Source of the DNA: Nitratireductor kimnyeongensis
GTDB lineage: Bacteria > Pseudomonadota > Alphaproteobacteria > Rhizobiales > Rhizobiaceae
Direction: 5' to 3'
Assembly: GCF_019891395.1 (NCBI RefSeq)
Contig: NZ_CP078143.1
Span: 2,183,001 to 2,247,000 of the forward strand
Length of the DNA: 64,000 bases
Numbering within the stretch: the stretch's first letter is position 1; each line of letters starts with the position of its first letter. Positions 8,959 to 18,286 of this stretch are shown in pieces. The notes below the pieces were generated by a model. The model searched no databases, was not told the origin of the DNA, and was given only the letters and a program-made list of their open reading frames with translations. A program made the position numbers and the translations under genes.

Positions 8959-9320
8959 TCTATTTTTCCGTGTGCGCTACAGCAGGCCAATCAATCGATT
9001 GGAGCTGAACCCTCCCGGACAATACCGCTCACGATCCGATGAGGAACGCACGATCCATGGGACGATACAACCCAACCGGGTTTGCGGCGGAAAAAGCGCA
9101 GCCGTAAAACCCCGAGTTCCAAACTCGCCCCTTCATACTCCATTCAATCCCAATATGGCTATTTTTGGATTAACGACAATGATTTAGGCGCAATTTCGCG
9201 CCTTTTTCGCCTATGACGTGTGCTCGCCGCAAAATCTTGTACAAAGACGGTGGCTCCAAATTGGCCTTTGCACTAAAAGGCGCTTGGTTTGGAACGGAAC
9301 CAGGTGAAAGCGAGGATGTC
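8959..9320. other. Intergenic region between lptC and sppA (362 bases)
   Basis: No convincing ORF. It must hold the leftward lptC promoter and the rightward sppA promoter. It also contains a terminator-like hairpin at 9187-9207 on the plus strand that no known upstream plus-strand gene explains. Confidence 0.6.
9187..9207 (+). terminator. Rho-independent terminator-like hairpin upstream of sppA
   Basis: GGCGC (9187-9191), six-base loop, GCGCC (9198-9202), then five T residues. It fits an intrinsic terminator or leader attenuator on the plus strand, 113 bases before the sppA ATG. The stem is only 5 bp. Confidence 0.45.
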
Positions 9321-10283
9321 ATGTCCACTCGAGCGGATGAACTGATCGATCGGCGACGATTGCGGCGTAAGCTGACATTCTGGCGGGTCGTGGCCTTTGC
9401 CGTGATCGTGTTGGCGATCGCGTTCGCCACGCGGCAGATTATGGGAAGTGCCGTGGATGTTTCCGCGAGCCACATCGCTCAGGTCAAGATTTCCGGAACG
9501 ATCTTCGAAGATGACGAATTGCTGGAGAGGCTCCAGCGCATCCGTGAAGCCCCATCGGTTAAAGGCGTGATCCTGACGATCGACTCACCCGGCGGCACCA
9601 CGGCCGGGGGCGAGGCGATCTACGAAGAGGTGCGTCGCCTGGCCAGCGAAAAGCCGGTGGCAGCACAGGTGGGCACGCTGGCTGCGTCTGCTGGTTACAT
9701 GATCGCAAGCGCCACCGATCATATTGTCGCTCGGCAATCCTCTATCGTCGGTTCCATAGGAGTCCTCTTCCAATACCCGGACGTCAGCGGGCTGATGGAC
9801 AAACTCGGTGTGAAGCTGGAGGAGATCAAATCCTCGCCGCTTAAGGCAGAGCCTTCGCCTTTCAAGCCGACCAGCGACGAGGCTCGCGCCATGATCCGCG
9901 CCATGATTCTCGACAGCTACGACTGGTTCGTGGACTTGGTCACTGAGCGCCGGCCCTTGTCGCGGGAAGAGGTGTTGACACTTGCAGATGGTTCGGTTTT
10001 CACCGGACGGCAGGCGCTCGAGAACAAGCTGGTCGATGGGCTCGGCGGCGAACGGGAAGCCAAAGAGTGGTTGGTTTCCAAGGGGCTCAGCGATGATCTG
10101 AACGTGGTCGAATGGAAAAAGCGTGAAACAGCTGGCAGCTTCATTCTGCCTCAGATCGCTTCCCGTTTCCTCGGCGTGCCGGAAGGCGGTGCCGATATCC
10201 TGCGCGAGCTTGGTGCCGACCGCATCTTCCTTGACGGTCTCCTATCGGTCTGGCAACCTGAAATGAACAGGTTGACTGACTGA
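9321..10283 (+). CDS. sppA: Signal peptide peptidase SppA, short (36K) type
   Basis: Inner-membrane serine protease of family S49 that degrades cleaved signal peptides. The ATG at 9321 (MSTRADELIDRRRL, 320 aa) gives a basic N-terminus and a single membrane anchor at residues ~21-38 (WRVVAFAVIVLAIAFA); an upstream start at 9213 would add an unsupported extension. The Ser-Lys dyad is probably Ser123 in AASAGYMIA and Lys175 in SPLKAEPSPF, by analogy with Bacillus SppA. DSPGG at 89-93 is the conserved substrate-groove motif. ihfB follows after 75 bases. Confidence 0.93.
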   Translation: MSTRADELIDRRRLRRKLTFWRVVAFAVIVLAIAFATRQIMGSAVDVSASHIAQVKISGTIFEDDELLERLQRIREAPSVKGVILTIDSPGGTTAGGEAIYEEVRRLASEKPVAAQVGTLAASAGYMIASATDHIVARQSSIVGSIGVLFQYPDVSGLMDKLGVKLEEIKSSPLKAEPSPFKPTSDEARAMIRAMILDSYDWFVDLVTERRPLSREEVLTLADGSVFTGRQALENKLVDGLGGEREAKEWLVSKGLSDDLNVVEWKKRETAGSFILPQIASRFLGVPEGGADILRELGADRIFLDGLLSVWQPEMNRLTD

Positions 10284-10358
10284 AAAAACAAACAAAATCA
10301 TCTTTGTGTCACAGGCACATGGCGACAAACAGGGCAACTCAGCGGCGGAAAAGAATCC

Positions 10359-10649
10359 ATGATCAAATCAGAGCTTGTGCAGACGATTGCCAATCGCAAC
10401 CCGCATCTCTATCTCCGTGACGTGGAAAACATCGTCAACGCGATCTTTGAGGAAATTTCCGATGCGCTCGCGGAAGGACACCGCGTGGAGCTGAGAGGTT
10501 TCGGCGCGTTCTCCGTGAAGAATCGTCCGGCGCGCACCGGTCGCAATCCTCGCACTGGCGAGTCCGTCGAAGTGGAGGAGAAGTGGGTTCCGTTCTTCAA
10601 GACCGGCAAGGAATTGCGCGAGCGTTTGAACGATGAGAAGGACCAGTAA
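10359..10649 (+). CDS. ihfB: Integration host factor beta subunit
   Basis: Sequence-specific DNA-bending protein that works as a heterodimer with IHF-alpha in sigma-54 promoter activation, replication and recombination. All 96 residues match the HU/IHF fold: [20 protein letters not shown], the [20 protein letters not shown] arm region with the intercalating Pro, and the IHF-beta ending. GGAAAAG lies before the ATG. It sits between sppA and a LapA-domain gene, the usual order in alphaproteobacteria. Confidence 0.96.
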   Translation: MIKSELVQTIANRNPHLYLRDVENIVNAIFEEISDALAEGHRVELRGFGAFSVKNRPARTGRNPRTGESVEVEEKWVPFFKTGKELRERLNDEKDQ

Positions 10650-10688
10650 TTCCTTTCTGAAGCGTCTACAATTTCACAGTGGATTGAC

Positions 10689-11015
10689 ATGTCCAACCGC
10701 ATTATTCTTGTACTCATTCTCGTGCCGTTGGCGGTAATCATCATCGCGCTGGCTGTTGCCAATCGTGGTCTGGTGCCGTTCACGATCGATCCGTTCAATC
10801 CGGGTAATCCGGTCCTGACAGTCCAGTGGCCGCTCTTTGTCTATCTCTTCCTTTCCGTCGTTCTCGGGATGATCGGTGGCAGTCTAGCGACGTGGTTTCG
10901 CCAGGGGCGTTATCGACGCGATGCGCGTCAGCGCAAGAAAGAGGTCGACAAACTGCGCACGGCGCCCTCACCGTCCACTGGCAACGCGCCACACATCAGA
11001 CATTCCCCTTCCTGA
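10689..11015 (+). CDS. LapA domain (DUF1049) membrane protein
   Basis: A 108-aa inner-membrane protein with two predicted membrane segments, at residues ~4-24 (IILVLILVPLAVIIIALAVA) and ~43-67 (QWPLFVYLFLSVVLGMIGGS), and a basic cytoplasmic tail (RQGRYRRDARQRKKEVDKL). In E. coli the related LapA, with LapB, controls LpxC turnover and hence LPS synthesis; no lapB is present here, so that role is only suggested. It follows ihfB by 39 bases, probably in one transcript, and a hairpin closes the unit at 11029-11047. Confidence 0.8.
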   Translation: MSNRIILVLILVPLAVIIIALAVANRGLVPFTIDPFNPGNPVLTVQWPLFVYLFLSVVLGMIGGSLATWFRQGRYRRDARQRKKEVDKLRTAPSPSTGNAPHIRHSPS

Positions 11016-11028
11016 AAGTGTCTCTCAT

Positions 11029-11047
11029 AGGCTTGGCAACCAAGCCT
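11029..11047 (+). terminator. Hairpin after the sppA-ihfB-lapA unit
   Basis: Perfect 8-bp stem AGGCTTGG (11029-11036), loop CAA, CCAAGCCT (11040-11047), followed by a weak T-rich stretch (TGTGTT). It lies 14 bases after the LapA-domain stop codon and is probably a terminator, though the T-run is poor. Confidence 0.5.
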
Positions 11048-11098
11048 TGTGTTGCCTGAGAAATCTGCCTGTGGCAGAAGCGCGGGCATCGTAGCCCA

Positions 11099-12142
11099 AT
11101 GGCGGAGTCCCGATTGAAGCCTGCGCGCGCCAAACGCCGGAACGACGACCGGCGCAACCCTAAGAATGAAAAGGCGTCAAGCGCCCAGCTGCAGCGCCAG
11201 TCCGCGCCGGCTGCGCGCCCAACGCCACCCCGCCGCAAAGGCACACTGCCAGATGAGCGTTTGCCGGTCATTCTAGAAGTGTTGCCGAATGATGATTATG
11301 CGCTGCTCGATTCCGGCGGAGGGCAGAAGCTCGAACAGTACGGTCCCTATCGAATCGTGCGGCCGGAGGGGCAGGCGATCTGGCAACCTGCGCTTGGCCC
11401 GGCGGAATGGAACAGGGCGGATGCCATCTTTACCGGCGATACGGACGAAGAAGGCATGGGGCGCTGGCGCTTCCCCAAGGAGCCGTTGGGTGAGACATGG
11501 CCGATGCGCCATGAAGGGATCGACTATCTCGGACGATTTACCTCGTTTCGTCATGTGGGAGTATTTCCCGAGCAGGCGACCCACTGGTCCCATATGGAGA
11601 CGCTGGTGCGCGAGGCGCGCCGCCCGGTGAAGGTGCTCAATCTGTTTGGCTATACGGGGCTTGCTTCGCTGGTTGCGGCCCGTGCGGGGGCTGAAGTGAC
11701 CCATGTGGACGCTTCCAAGAAGGCGATTGGCTGGGCACGCGAGAACCAGGAAATGGCCAGGCTCGGCGACAGGCCGATCCGCTGGATTTGCGAAGATGCG
11801 GTGAAGTTTGCTGCACGCGAGGCGCGACGCGGCAATGCCTATGACATCGTTCTGTTCGACCCGCCCGCTTATGGGCGCGGGCCCAAGGGCGAGGTGTGGC
11901 AGCTGTTCGAGGATCTGCCCTATCTGGCTGATCTCTGTCGATCGATCCTGACACCCAACCCGCTGGCAGTGGTGCTGACGGCCTATTCCATCCGAGCGTC
12001 CTTTTTTGCCATCCACGCCCTGATGCGCGACACATTCGCCGGCGATGGTGGCCGGGTGGAATCGGGGGAACTCATTATCCGCGAGAAGTCGGCCGGCCGC
12101 GCCCTGTCCACCTCGCTGTTTTCGCGCTGGGTAGCATCATGA
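11099..12142 (+). CDS. Class I SAM-dependent rRNA methyltransferase (RlmI/RlmL-like)
   Basis: Predicted 23S rRNA methyltransferase. The first ~45 residues are a basic, disordered tail (KPARAKRRNDDRRNPKNEK). The Rossmann core begins near residue 175: VKVLNLFGYTGLASLVAARA is motif I with the SAM loop, THVDASKKAIGWAREN is motif II, and VLFDPPAYGRGPKGEV is the DPPxYG catalytic loop, as in RlmI, RlmL and RlmK-type m5C/m7G enzymes. The target base cannot be assigned. Its stop overlaps the start of the next methyltransferase by ATGA. Confidence 0.85.
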   Translation: MAESRLKPARAKRRNDDRRNPKNEKASSAQLQRQSAPAARPTPPRRKGTLPDERLPVILEVLPNDDYALLDSGGGQKLEQYGPYRIVRPEGQAIWQPALGPAEWNRADAIFTGDTDEEGMGRWRFPKEPLGETWPMRHEGIDYLGRFTSFRHVGVFPEQATHWSHMETLVREARRPVKVLNLFGYTGLASLVAARAGAEVTHVDASKKAIGWARENQEMARLGDRPIRWICEDAVKFAAREARRGNAYDIVLFDPPAYGRGPKGEVWQLFEDLPYLADLCRSILTPNPLAVVLTAYSIRASFFAIHALMRDTFAGDGGRVESGELIIREKSAGRALSTSLFSRWVAS

Positions 12143-12999
12143 GCGGACATGAGAACGAGCGGCGCAGGCCGGGCCAGGTAAAGGAAGTCACCAGCCTCAC
12201 CAATCCGATCATCAAGGACATTCGCGCGCTGGCGCAAAAGAAATACCGCGACCGTGAACACGCCTTCATCGCCGAGGGGCAGAAGCTGGTGATCGACGCG
12301 TTCGATGCCGGCTGGACAATCCGCACGCTGCTTTATGCCAAGGCGGGGCGCGGCAATGAGGCGGTGGAGCGGCTGGCCGCGCGCACCGTGGCAACCGGCG
12401 GTCTTGTTCTGATCGTCAGCGAGAAGGTCTTGTCGACCATCACCAAGCGCGACAATCCGCAGATGGTTCTCGGCGTCTTCGAGCAGAAGACGGTTAAGCT
12501 TGAAACCTTAAAACCCGCCGATGGCGAGGTCTGGGTGGCGCTCGACCGGGTCCGCGACCCCGGCAATCTTGGCACGGTTCTGCGCACTGTGGACGCTGTG
12601 GGTGCAAAGGGTCTTATTCTGGTTGGCGACTGCACCGACCCGTTTTCCTTCGAGACGGTCCGGGCCACGATGGGCTCCATTTTCGCTGTGCCCATCGTGC
12701 GTGCAAATGAGCAGGCGTTCCTCTCGTGGCGGAAAGGCTTTTCCGGTCGGGTCGTAGGCACCCATCTGAAGGGATCTGTCGATTATCGCACCGTCGATTA
12801 CACGAAGGGTTCGATCCTGCTCTTGATGGGCAATGAGCAACAGGGCCTGCCGGACCGGCTTGCCGAAAGCTGCGACACGCTCGTGCGTATTCCGCAGGCG
12901 GGGCGGGCGGATTCGCTCAATCTCGCCGTGGCAACGGGCGTGATGCTCTATGAAATCCGGCGCGCGGCGCTGCCGCTTGAAGAAAGGGCGGACGCATGA
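12139..12999 (+). CDS. TrmH/SpoU-family RNA 2'-O-methyltransferase
   Basis: SPOUT-class methyltransferase acting on rRNA or tRNA ribose. The N-terminal substrate-binding domain (VTSLTNPIIKDIRALAQKKY, residues ~15-95) resembles RlmB/TsnR. The C-terminal knot carries motif 1 LDRVRDPGNLGTVLRTVDA, motif 2 LLLMGNEQQGLP and motif 3 RIPQAGRADSLNLAVATGVM. Length is 286 aa. It is translationally coupled on both sides: ATGA with the upstream methyltransferase (12139-12142) and with lspA (12996-12999). Confidence 0.92.
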   Translation: MSGHENERRRPGQVKEVTSLTNPIIKDIRALAQKKYRDREHAFIAEGQKLVIDAFDAGWTIRTLLYAKAGRGNEAVERLAARTVATGGLVLIVSEKVLSTITKRDNPQMVLGVFEQKTVKLETLKPADGEVWVALDRVRDPGNLGTVLRTVDAVGAKGLILVGDCTDPFSFETVRATMGSIFAVPIVRANEQAFLSWRKGFSGRVVGTHLKGSVDYRTVDYTKGSILLLMGNEQQGLPDRLAESCDTLVRIPQAGRADSLNLAVATGVMLYEIRRAALPLEERADA

Positions 13000-13493
13000 G
13001 CGCGCGCGCGATCGGGTTCTACGCGCTGCTGATCGTGCTCTTCACGGTCGCAGATCAGGTGGTGAAGGAAGTGGTCGAGACGATGATGCCGCTGCATGAG
13101 CGGATCGAGCTTCTGCCGTTCCTCTCGCTTCTGCATTCACGCAACACCGGCATTGCCTTCTCCATGTTTTCCGGCATGAGTGACATGGCACTGAGCCTCG
13201 TGATGGCAGGCGTGATCCTGTTCATCGGGTATCTCGCACTGCGCACGGGGGCCGCGCAAACATGGGCACGGCTCGGCTTCGCGCTCATTCTGGGTGGGGC
13301 ATTCGGCAATCTCATCGACCGGCTCACCAACGGTTTCGTCACCGACTACATCTATTTCCACACGCCGGTCTGGTCGTTTGCGATCTTCAATCTGGCCGAT
13401 GTGTTCATCACCATCGGTGCGGGACTTGTCATCCTCGATGAGTTTCTCGACTGGCGGCGCGGCCGCTCGGGCGGCGAGACGCACGCGGATTGA
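12996..13493 (+). CDS. lspA: Lipoprotein signal peptidase II
   Basis: Aspartyl protease of the inner membrane that removes signal peptides from diacylglyceryl-modified prolipoproteins. Four membrane segments are visible. Conserved motifs are NTGIAFSM, GGAFGNLIDR, and the catalytic Asp pair in VTDYIYFH and FNLADVFI. Length of 165 aa is typical. Its ATG overlaps the trmH-like stop, so the three genes from 11099 form one coupled operon. Confidence 0.95.
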   Translation: MSARAIGFYALLIVLFTVADQVVKEVVETMMPLHERIELLPFLSLLHSRNTGIAFSMFSGMSDMALSLVMAGVILFIGYLALRTGAAQTWARLGFALILGGAFGNLIDRLTNGFVTDYIYFHTPVWSFAIFNLADVFITIGAGLVILDEFLDWRRGRSGGETHAD

Positions 13494-13556
13494 CCTCGCG
13501 CCCGCTGCGCCGCAAAGTCTGCCATCATCGATGACCGTAACCAGCCGGAGTGAGTG

Positions 13557-14552
13557 ATGGCGGACACGTTTCAAGCGGTTCTGATTTCGCGCGACGAGGA
13601 CAAGAAGCAATCCGTCGACTGGACGGAGCTTTCCGAAGACGATCTGATGGAGGGCGACGTTACAGTCGCCGTGGAGGCGACCACCGTCAACTACAAGGAC
13701 GGGCTCGCCATCACCGGCAAGGCCCCCGTGGTGCGGCGCTTTCCCCTCGTACCGGGCATCGATTTCGCCGGCACGGTGACGAAATCCACCCATGACGGCT
13801 GGAAAGAGGGCGACAAGGTCATTCTCAATGGCTGGGGCGTGGGCGAGACGCATTGTGGCGCCTATGCCGGGCGCGCGCGGGTGAATGGCGACTGGCTGGT
13901 GCCGCTGCCCGATGGCATGACCCCAAAGGACGCGATGGCCGTGGGCACTGCCGGCTATACGGCCATGCTGTGCGTGATGGCGCTGGAGCGCCACGGCATC
14001 ACCCCGGAGCGCGGGCCGGTGGTGGTGACGGGGGCTGCCGGCGGTGTCGGCTCGGTCGCCATCGCGCTTCTGGCCGGGCAGGGGCATCACGTGATCGCCT
14101 CCACCGGCCGCGCATCCGAAGCCGATTACCTGAAGGAACTGGGTGCATCAGAAATCATCGACCGGGAGGAGCTTTCCGGTCCCGCCCGTCCGCTCGGCAA
14201 GGAGCGCTGGGCCGGCGGCGTCGACGCGGTGGGCAGCCACACGCTCGCCAATATGCTTTCCATGACCTCCTATGGTGGCGCGGTGGCGGCCTGCGGGCTG
14301 GCGCAGGGCATGGACCTGCCGGCCAGTGTCGCGCCGTTCATCCTGCGCGGCGTCTCGCTATTGGGCGTTGATTCCGTCATGGCGCCGAAGGAGCTGCGCA
14401 TAGAGGCCTGGCAGCGCATTGCCAAAGAGCTCGACCACAAAAAGCTTGGCGCGATCGCAAGCGTCGTGCCGTTCAGCGAGGTGATCACGGCGGCAACGGA
14501 CATCATCGAGGGCAGGGTGCGCGGGCGCGTGGTGGTGGAGATGCCCGGTTAA
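13557..14552 (+). CDS. acuI: AcuI/YhdH-type zinc-free medium-chain oxidoreductase
   Basis: NADPH-dependent acryloyl-CoA reductase family (MDR superfamily), which detoxifies acryloyl-CoA from 3-hydroxypropionate or DMSP breakdown. The protein starts [11 protein letters not shown], as AcuI/YhdH proteins do, with [20 protein letters not shown] and [12 protein letters not shown] in the GroES-like domain. The NADP Rossmann motif is [20 protein letters not shown] near residues 158-177. ATG at 13557 is preferred to the GTG at 13554, with CGGAGTGAG upstream. Length is 331 aa. The precise substrate is inferred from family only. Confidence 0.85.
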   Translation: MADTFQAVLISRDEDKKQSVDWTELSEDDLMEGDVTVAVEATTVNYKDGLAITGKAPVVRRFPLVPGIDFAGTVTKSTHDGWKEGDKVILNGWGVGETHCGAYAGRARVNGDWLVPLPDGMTPKDAMAVGTAGYTAMLCVMALERHGITPERGPVVVTGAAGGVGSVAIALLAGQGHHVIASTGRASEADYLKELGASEIIDREELSGPARPLGKERWAGGVDAVGSHTLANMLSMTSYGGAVAACGLAQGMDLPASVAPFILRGVSLLGVDSVMAPKELRIEAWQRIAKELDHKKLGAIASVVPFSEVITAATDIIEGRVRGRVVVEMPG

Positions 14553-14619
14553 GCCATTCGCTAAAATTCGAACGGCCAGCCAAAAGCTTCTGTAATGCCC
14601 GCCGCCTATTGTCTGCGCC

Positions 14620-16914
14620 ATGACAATGGCGGGGAAAAGCAAAGGCGACCCGAAGCCGGCAAAGACGCTCCCCCGGGAGCGGCAGCCGCGCAAGAGGATC
14701 CGCATCAGGCCACCGGCGCTGGCGCCGGTGCGGCTTCCCGTGCCGACGCATCATGGCGAATTGGCCATCGGCCTGGCAATTCTTCTGATTGCGGGGCTCG
14801 GCCATCTGACCGGTGCCTCGCCGCTTGTCAGCATGGCGCTTCTGGCACTGGGTGGTGTTGCGCTGGCGCTCGCTCTTCGCGCGTCGATGGTGGATCGACG
14901 CATGGCATCGGTTCTGGCCGAATCCGAAGCGGTCAATCGCGGCGAGCTCGAAGAACTGGCCGACCGCATGTGGGAGCTGCGCGAAAGCGAGGAGCGCTTT
15001 CACGGGCTGGTGGATGCGCTGGGTGACCTAATCGTCCACCGCGATCGCAGCGGCCGCATCGTCTATGTGAACCGCGTTTTCGCCGATCTTCTGGGCCGCG
15101 ACCCTTCCACCCTGGTGGGCCGCAAACTGAGCCAGCTCGGCATCGACATCGGCCTTGTGCCGGATGCCGCCTTCACCGATGGCGAATGTTTGAGCTCCAC
15201 CGATGTGGCGATCCACACGCGTGGCGGGGTGCGCTGGTATTCATGGATCGAGCACTCGGTGCGCGACGACAGCGCGGATTCGGTGTCGCACCGGGCCATT
15301 GCGCGCGACATCACCGCCCGCAAGCGGGCCGAGACGGCGCTGATCAACGCGCGCGAACGCGCCGAGCAGGCAAGCCGTGCGAAATCGAGCTTCCTTGCCA
15401 CGGTGAGCCATGAAATCCGCACGCCGATGAACGGCATCATGGGCATGGCGACGCTTTTGGCCGACACGGAACTGACGCCCGAGCAGCGCACCTATGTGGG
15501 CGCGGTTTCCACTTCGGCCGCCGCGCTTGTGGCGCTGATCGAGGACCTGCTCGACTATTCCAAGATCGAGGCGGGGCGGCTGGAACTGGAGCCCCAGGCG
15601 CTTCCGCTGAACGAGCTCGTGGAAAACGTGGTCGAGCTTCTGGCCGCGCGCGCTTTCACAAAGAACGTCGGCCTTGGCTGCTACATCGCGCCGGATGTGC
15701 CCGAAACCATCACGGCGGATCCGGGTCGGCTGCGCCAGGTGCTGATCAACCTCCTCGGCAATGCGCTGAAATTCACCGATGAGGGAGGGGTGACGGTCGC
15801 TGTCTCGCGGGCGGAGAAGAATGGCGCGCCGGCGCTGCGGATTGCCGTTTCCGATTCCGGCCCCGGGCTCGAAAAGGACGACATCAACCGCATTTTCAAG
15901 GATTTCGAACAGGTGGACGGCAGCTCCACCCGCCGCCATGGCGGCGCGGGGCTCGGCCTTGCCATCACCAAGCGCATTGTCGACGCGATGAATGGCGCAA
16001 TCAGCGTGGCGAGCACGCCGGGCGAGGGCTCGGAATTTGCCGTGCTCCTGCCGCTGGGCGCGGAGGCGGACGAGGCGGGGCGTGTCGAGCCGGTGCTCGA
16101 AGAGGTCAACGCCGTCATTCTCTCGCCCTTCGTGCAGGAGGCCGAAACCATCGCCATGACTATGCGTGTCCATGGCGGGCGCGCGGCGATCGCCGCCACT
16201 GCGGAGGATGCGGCACGGCTCGCCGAAGAGAGCGGCCGGCCGTTCAACACGGTGCTGGTCGACGCCTCGCTTGAAAGCGACGATGGCGCGCTGATCACCC
16301 GTCTGCACGCGCTTGGCGTGGGCGGAGACCGCGCGCTGACGCTGATCACGCCATCGGAGCGCGGGCGGCTTCCCGCGTTTCGCGCCAGCGGCTATGGCGC
16401 GTTTCTCGCCCGGCCCGTGCGGGGCAGGACGCTGCTGCGCCAGCTTTTGGGCAGCAAGAGCGAGGCCACCTGGCCGGCTGCGGAAACGCATGATCGCACA
16501 CATGATGCCGGGACCATGGGCCGGCGCGCGGGCGGGCTCAATATTCTGGTCGCCGAGGACAACGAGATCAACGCCATGCTGGCGCGCGCTACACTGTCTC
16601 GCGCGGGGCATCGGGTCACGCTCGTTTCCAACGGGCGCGAGGCGGTGGAGGCGGTGAGCGCGCCGGGCACACGCTTTGATGCGGTGCTGATGGACCTGCA
16701 CATGCCGGTGATGGACGGGCTCGACGCCATCAACGCCATCCGCCGGCACGAGGAGGAAACCGGGCTGGCGCCACTGCCCATCCTCGTTCTCACCGCCGAC
16801 GGGCAGGAGGAGACGCGCAGCGGCGTGCTTGCCCATGGCGCCAATGGCTTTGTCACCAAGCCGCTCGACCCGGACGAACTTCTGGCCGCGCTGGAGCTGC
16901 AGGTCACGGCCTGA
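14620..16914 (+). CDS. Hybrid sensor histidine kinase with two receiver domains
   Basis: Membrane-bound sensor kinase of 764 aa. A basic N-terminus is followed by two membrane segments (~47-63, 68-88), a short coiled coil, a PAS domain (~125-235, [20 protein letters not shown]), and HisKA with phospho-accepting His264 ([17 protein letters not shown]). The HATPase shows an N-box [15 protein letters not shown] and G-boxes SDSGPGLE and GGAGLGLAI. Next comes a divergent receiver (~490-615) and a canonical one (~643-760: VAEDNEIN acidic pair, Asp692 in [17 protein letters not shown]). The middle receiver lacks the acidic pair but keeps an Asp in LVDASL. No cognate regulator is adjacent. ATG 14620 or 14626 are both possible starts. 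Confidence 0.9.
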   Translation: MTMAGKSKGDPKPAKTLPRERQPRKRIRIRPPALAPVRLPVPTHHGELAIGLAILLIAGLGHLTGASPLVSMALLALGGVALALALRASMVDRRMASVLAESEAVNRGELEELADRMWELRESEERFHGLVDALGDLIVHRDRSGRIVYVNRVFADLLGRDPSTLVGRKLSQLGIDIGLVPDAAFTDGECLSSTDVAIHTRGGVRWYSWIEHSVRDDSADSVSHRAIARDITARKRAETALINARERAEQASRAKSSFLATVSHEIRTPMNGIMGMATLLADTELTPEQRTYVGAVSTSAAALVALIEDLLDYSKIEAGRLELEPQALPLNELVENVVELLAARAFTKNVGLGCYIAPDVPETITADPGRLRQVLINLLGNALKFTDEGGVTVAVSRAEKNGAPALRIAVSDSGPGLEKDDINRIFKDFEQVDGSSTRRHGGAGLGLAITKRIVDAMNGAISVASTPGEGSEFAVLLPLGAEADEAGRVEPVLEEVNAVILSPFVQEAETIAMTMRVHGGRAAIAATAEDAARLAEESGRPFNTVLVDASLESDDGALITRLHALGVGGDRALTLITPSERGRLPAFRASGYGAFLARPVRGRTLLRQLLGSKSEATWPAAETHDRTHDAGTMGRRAGGLNILVAEDNEINAMLARATLSRAGHRVTLVSNGREAVEAVSAPGTRFDAVLMDLHMPVMDGLDAINAIRRHEEETGLAPLPILVLTADGQEETRSGVLAHGANGFVTKPLDPDELLAALELQVTA

Positions 16915-16969
16915 AAACAGGGTGGGGACAGACCGGCTCGGCGCCCGCTGTGACGGCCTTCTTCTTCCG

Positions 16970-16988
16970 CCCCCGCTCGCGGGGAGAA
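16970..16988. repeat. Small GC-rich palindrome (CCCCGC/GCGGGG type)
   Basis: CCCCGC, TC, GCGGGG followed by AGAAGG resembles the short palindromic repeat often seen between rhizobial genes. It lies about 60 bases after the histidine-kinase stop codon. Confidence 0.4.
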
Positions 16989-17042
16989 GGGGGCGCAGGC
17001 GCTGGTGTTTTTCCACAGTCGCGGCATCGCCGTGCCTTCACC

Positions 17043-17158
17043 CTCATCCTGAGCTTGTCGAAGGGCGGGGGTGAAGGCATGCCCCACGCTCTCCGCCGCT
17101 GCACTACATGCCGCCCTCTCCCTTCGCCCTTCGGCAAGCTCAGGACGCTCAGGATGAG
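17043..17158. repeat. Inverted intergenic repeat pair, one arm with a 9-bp duplication
   Basis: Left arm at 17043-17067 (begins CTCATCCTGAGCTTGTCGAA); right arm at 17125-17158 reads as its reverse complement, with one mismatch and an extra nine bases: GCTCAGGAC is followed by GCTCAGGAT. The unit is a widespread alphaproteobacterial intergenic sequence. The two copies face each other and could fold into a long hairpin. Confidence 0.7.
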
Positions 17159-17189
17159 GGGTGTGTGTGGCTTCCCCTCCAAGCACCGC

Positions 17190-17213
17190 TTCATCCCGGC
17201 CTGACCCGGGACC
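17190..17213. repeat. Degenerate palindromic repeat (CATCCCGG...CCCGGGACC type)
   Basis: CATCCCGGCC, TGA, CCCGGGACCC resembles the same family as the palindrome at 29353-29389, but the outer arm is degraded. Confidence 0.4.
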
Positions 17214-17378
17214 CATTGAGAAGCAGAGCCGGGTTCCGCAGAAGGCGCTGCCGGCGGAGCGGGGACGGTGCCCGGCCCCAACACCCGCTTGCTGCTAACC
17301 TCCCGTGACGGTAGTGTCATAGTTCTGTCGCAAGCGATCATTATTTCAGCTTCAACGCCAAGCGGAGGAGCAACAGCT

Positions 17379-18254
17379 ATGCAGGGCATCACGCTGAACC
17401 GGACGCCTCTCGATGACAAGGCCGCAAGGCCGCCGCTCCCCGGCGATGCCGAGGACGCGCTTCTGGGCCGCATCGGCGCGCTCGAAGTGCGCCTTGCGCG
17501 CAGCGAGGAGGAGATTGCCGCGGCCCAGAGCATTCGCTACCGGGTTTTCTACAATGAGATGGGCGCGAAAGCGCCGCTCGGCGCGCTGAGTGCCGACCGC
17601 GATGCGGATGCATTCGATGCCGTGTGCGACCATCTTCTGGTGTTCGACACCGCGCTGCCGGGCGAGGATGTGGACCGCATCGTCGGCACCTACCGGCTTC
17701 TGACGCCGGAGGGCGCGCGCCGGGCCGGAAAATTCTACTCCGCAGACGAATTCGCCATCGAAACGCTGATGGCCCGCCATCAGGGCCGCCGCTTTCTGGA
17801 GCTTGGCCGCTCCTGCGTTCTGCCGCCCTACCGCACCAAGCGCACGATCGAGCTTCTGTGGCAGGGCATCTGGGCCTATTGTCGCAAGAAGCGCATCGAC
17901 GTGATGATGGGCTGCGCCTCCTTCCCCGGCGTCGTGCCGGCGGCCCATGCGGAGGCGCTCTCCTTCCTCGGGCATTTTTGCCAGGTGGAGGCCGAATGGC
18001 ATGTGCGCGCCGTCGCCAGCCGCTACGCCCCGCTCGACCTGATGCCGAAGGAAGCGATCCAGACCCGCTCGGCGCTTGCCGCCATGCCACCCCTCGTCAA
18101 AGGCTATCTGCGCCTCGGCGCACGCTTTGGCGATGGCTGCGTGATCGACCATGATTTCGGCACCACGGATGTGTTCGTGGTCCTGCCGGTGGAGGCGATC
18201 TCGGACCGGTATATTAATTATTACGGGGCCGAAGCGCAGCGTTTTGCGGCTTGA
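17379..18254 (+). CDS. olsB: OlsB-type ornithine N-acyltransferase (GNAT, hemolysin-like)
   Basis: Predicted L-ornithine N-alpha-acyltransferase, first step of phosphorus-free ornithine-lipid synthesis from 3-hydroxyacyl-ACP. ATG 17379 is chosen because AAGCGGAGGAG precedes it by about nine bases; a longer in-frame start at 17268 has no such site. Hallmarks are QSIRYRVFYNEM, IVGTYRLL, FLELGRSCV and a C-terminal extension ending NYYGAEAQRF. Length of 291 aa matches OlsB. The acyltransferase of the second step, OlsA, is not in the window. An alternative is another acyl-ACP-dependent GNAT of the same hemolysin-like group. Confidence 0.85.
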   Translation: MQGITLNRTPLDDKAARPPLPGDAEDALLGRIGALEVRLARSEEEIAAAQSIRYRVFYNEMGAKAPLGALSADRDADAFDAVCDHLLVFDTALPGEDVDRIVGTYRLLTPEGARRAGKFYSADEFAIETLMARHQGRRFLELGRSCVLPPYRTKRTIELLWQGIWAYCRKKRIDVMMGCASFPGVVPAAHAEALSFLGHFCQVEAEWHVRAVASRYAPLDLMPKEAIQTRSALAAMPPLVKGYLRLGARFGDGCVIDHDFGTTDVFVVLPVEAISDRYINYYGAEAQRFAA

Positions 18255-18286
18255 GGGGGCTGCCGGGAGGCCACTAATGTTGAATG

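Larger units (their letters stand above)
16915..17378. other. Non-coding region with clustered repeats (464 bases)
   Basis: No convincing gene. It holds at least three kinds of intergenic palindrome common in rhizobial genomes, listed separately, and the olsB promoter and ribosome-binding site at its right end. Confidence 0.65.

Noticed and set aside
15241..17016. 591-codon open frame antisense to the hybrid kinase
   Set aside because: Shadow frame created by high third-position GC.
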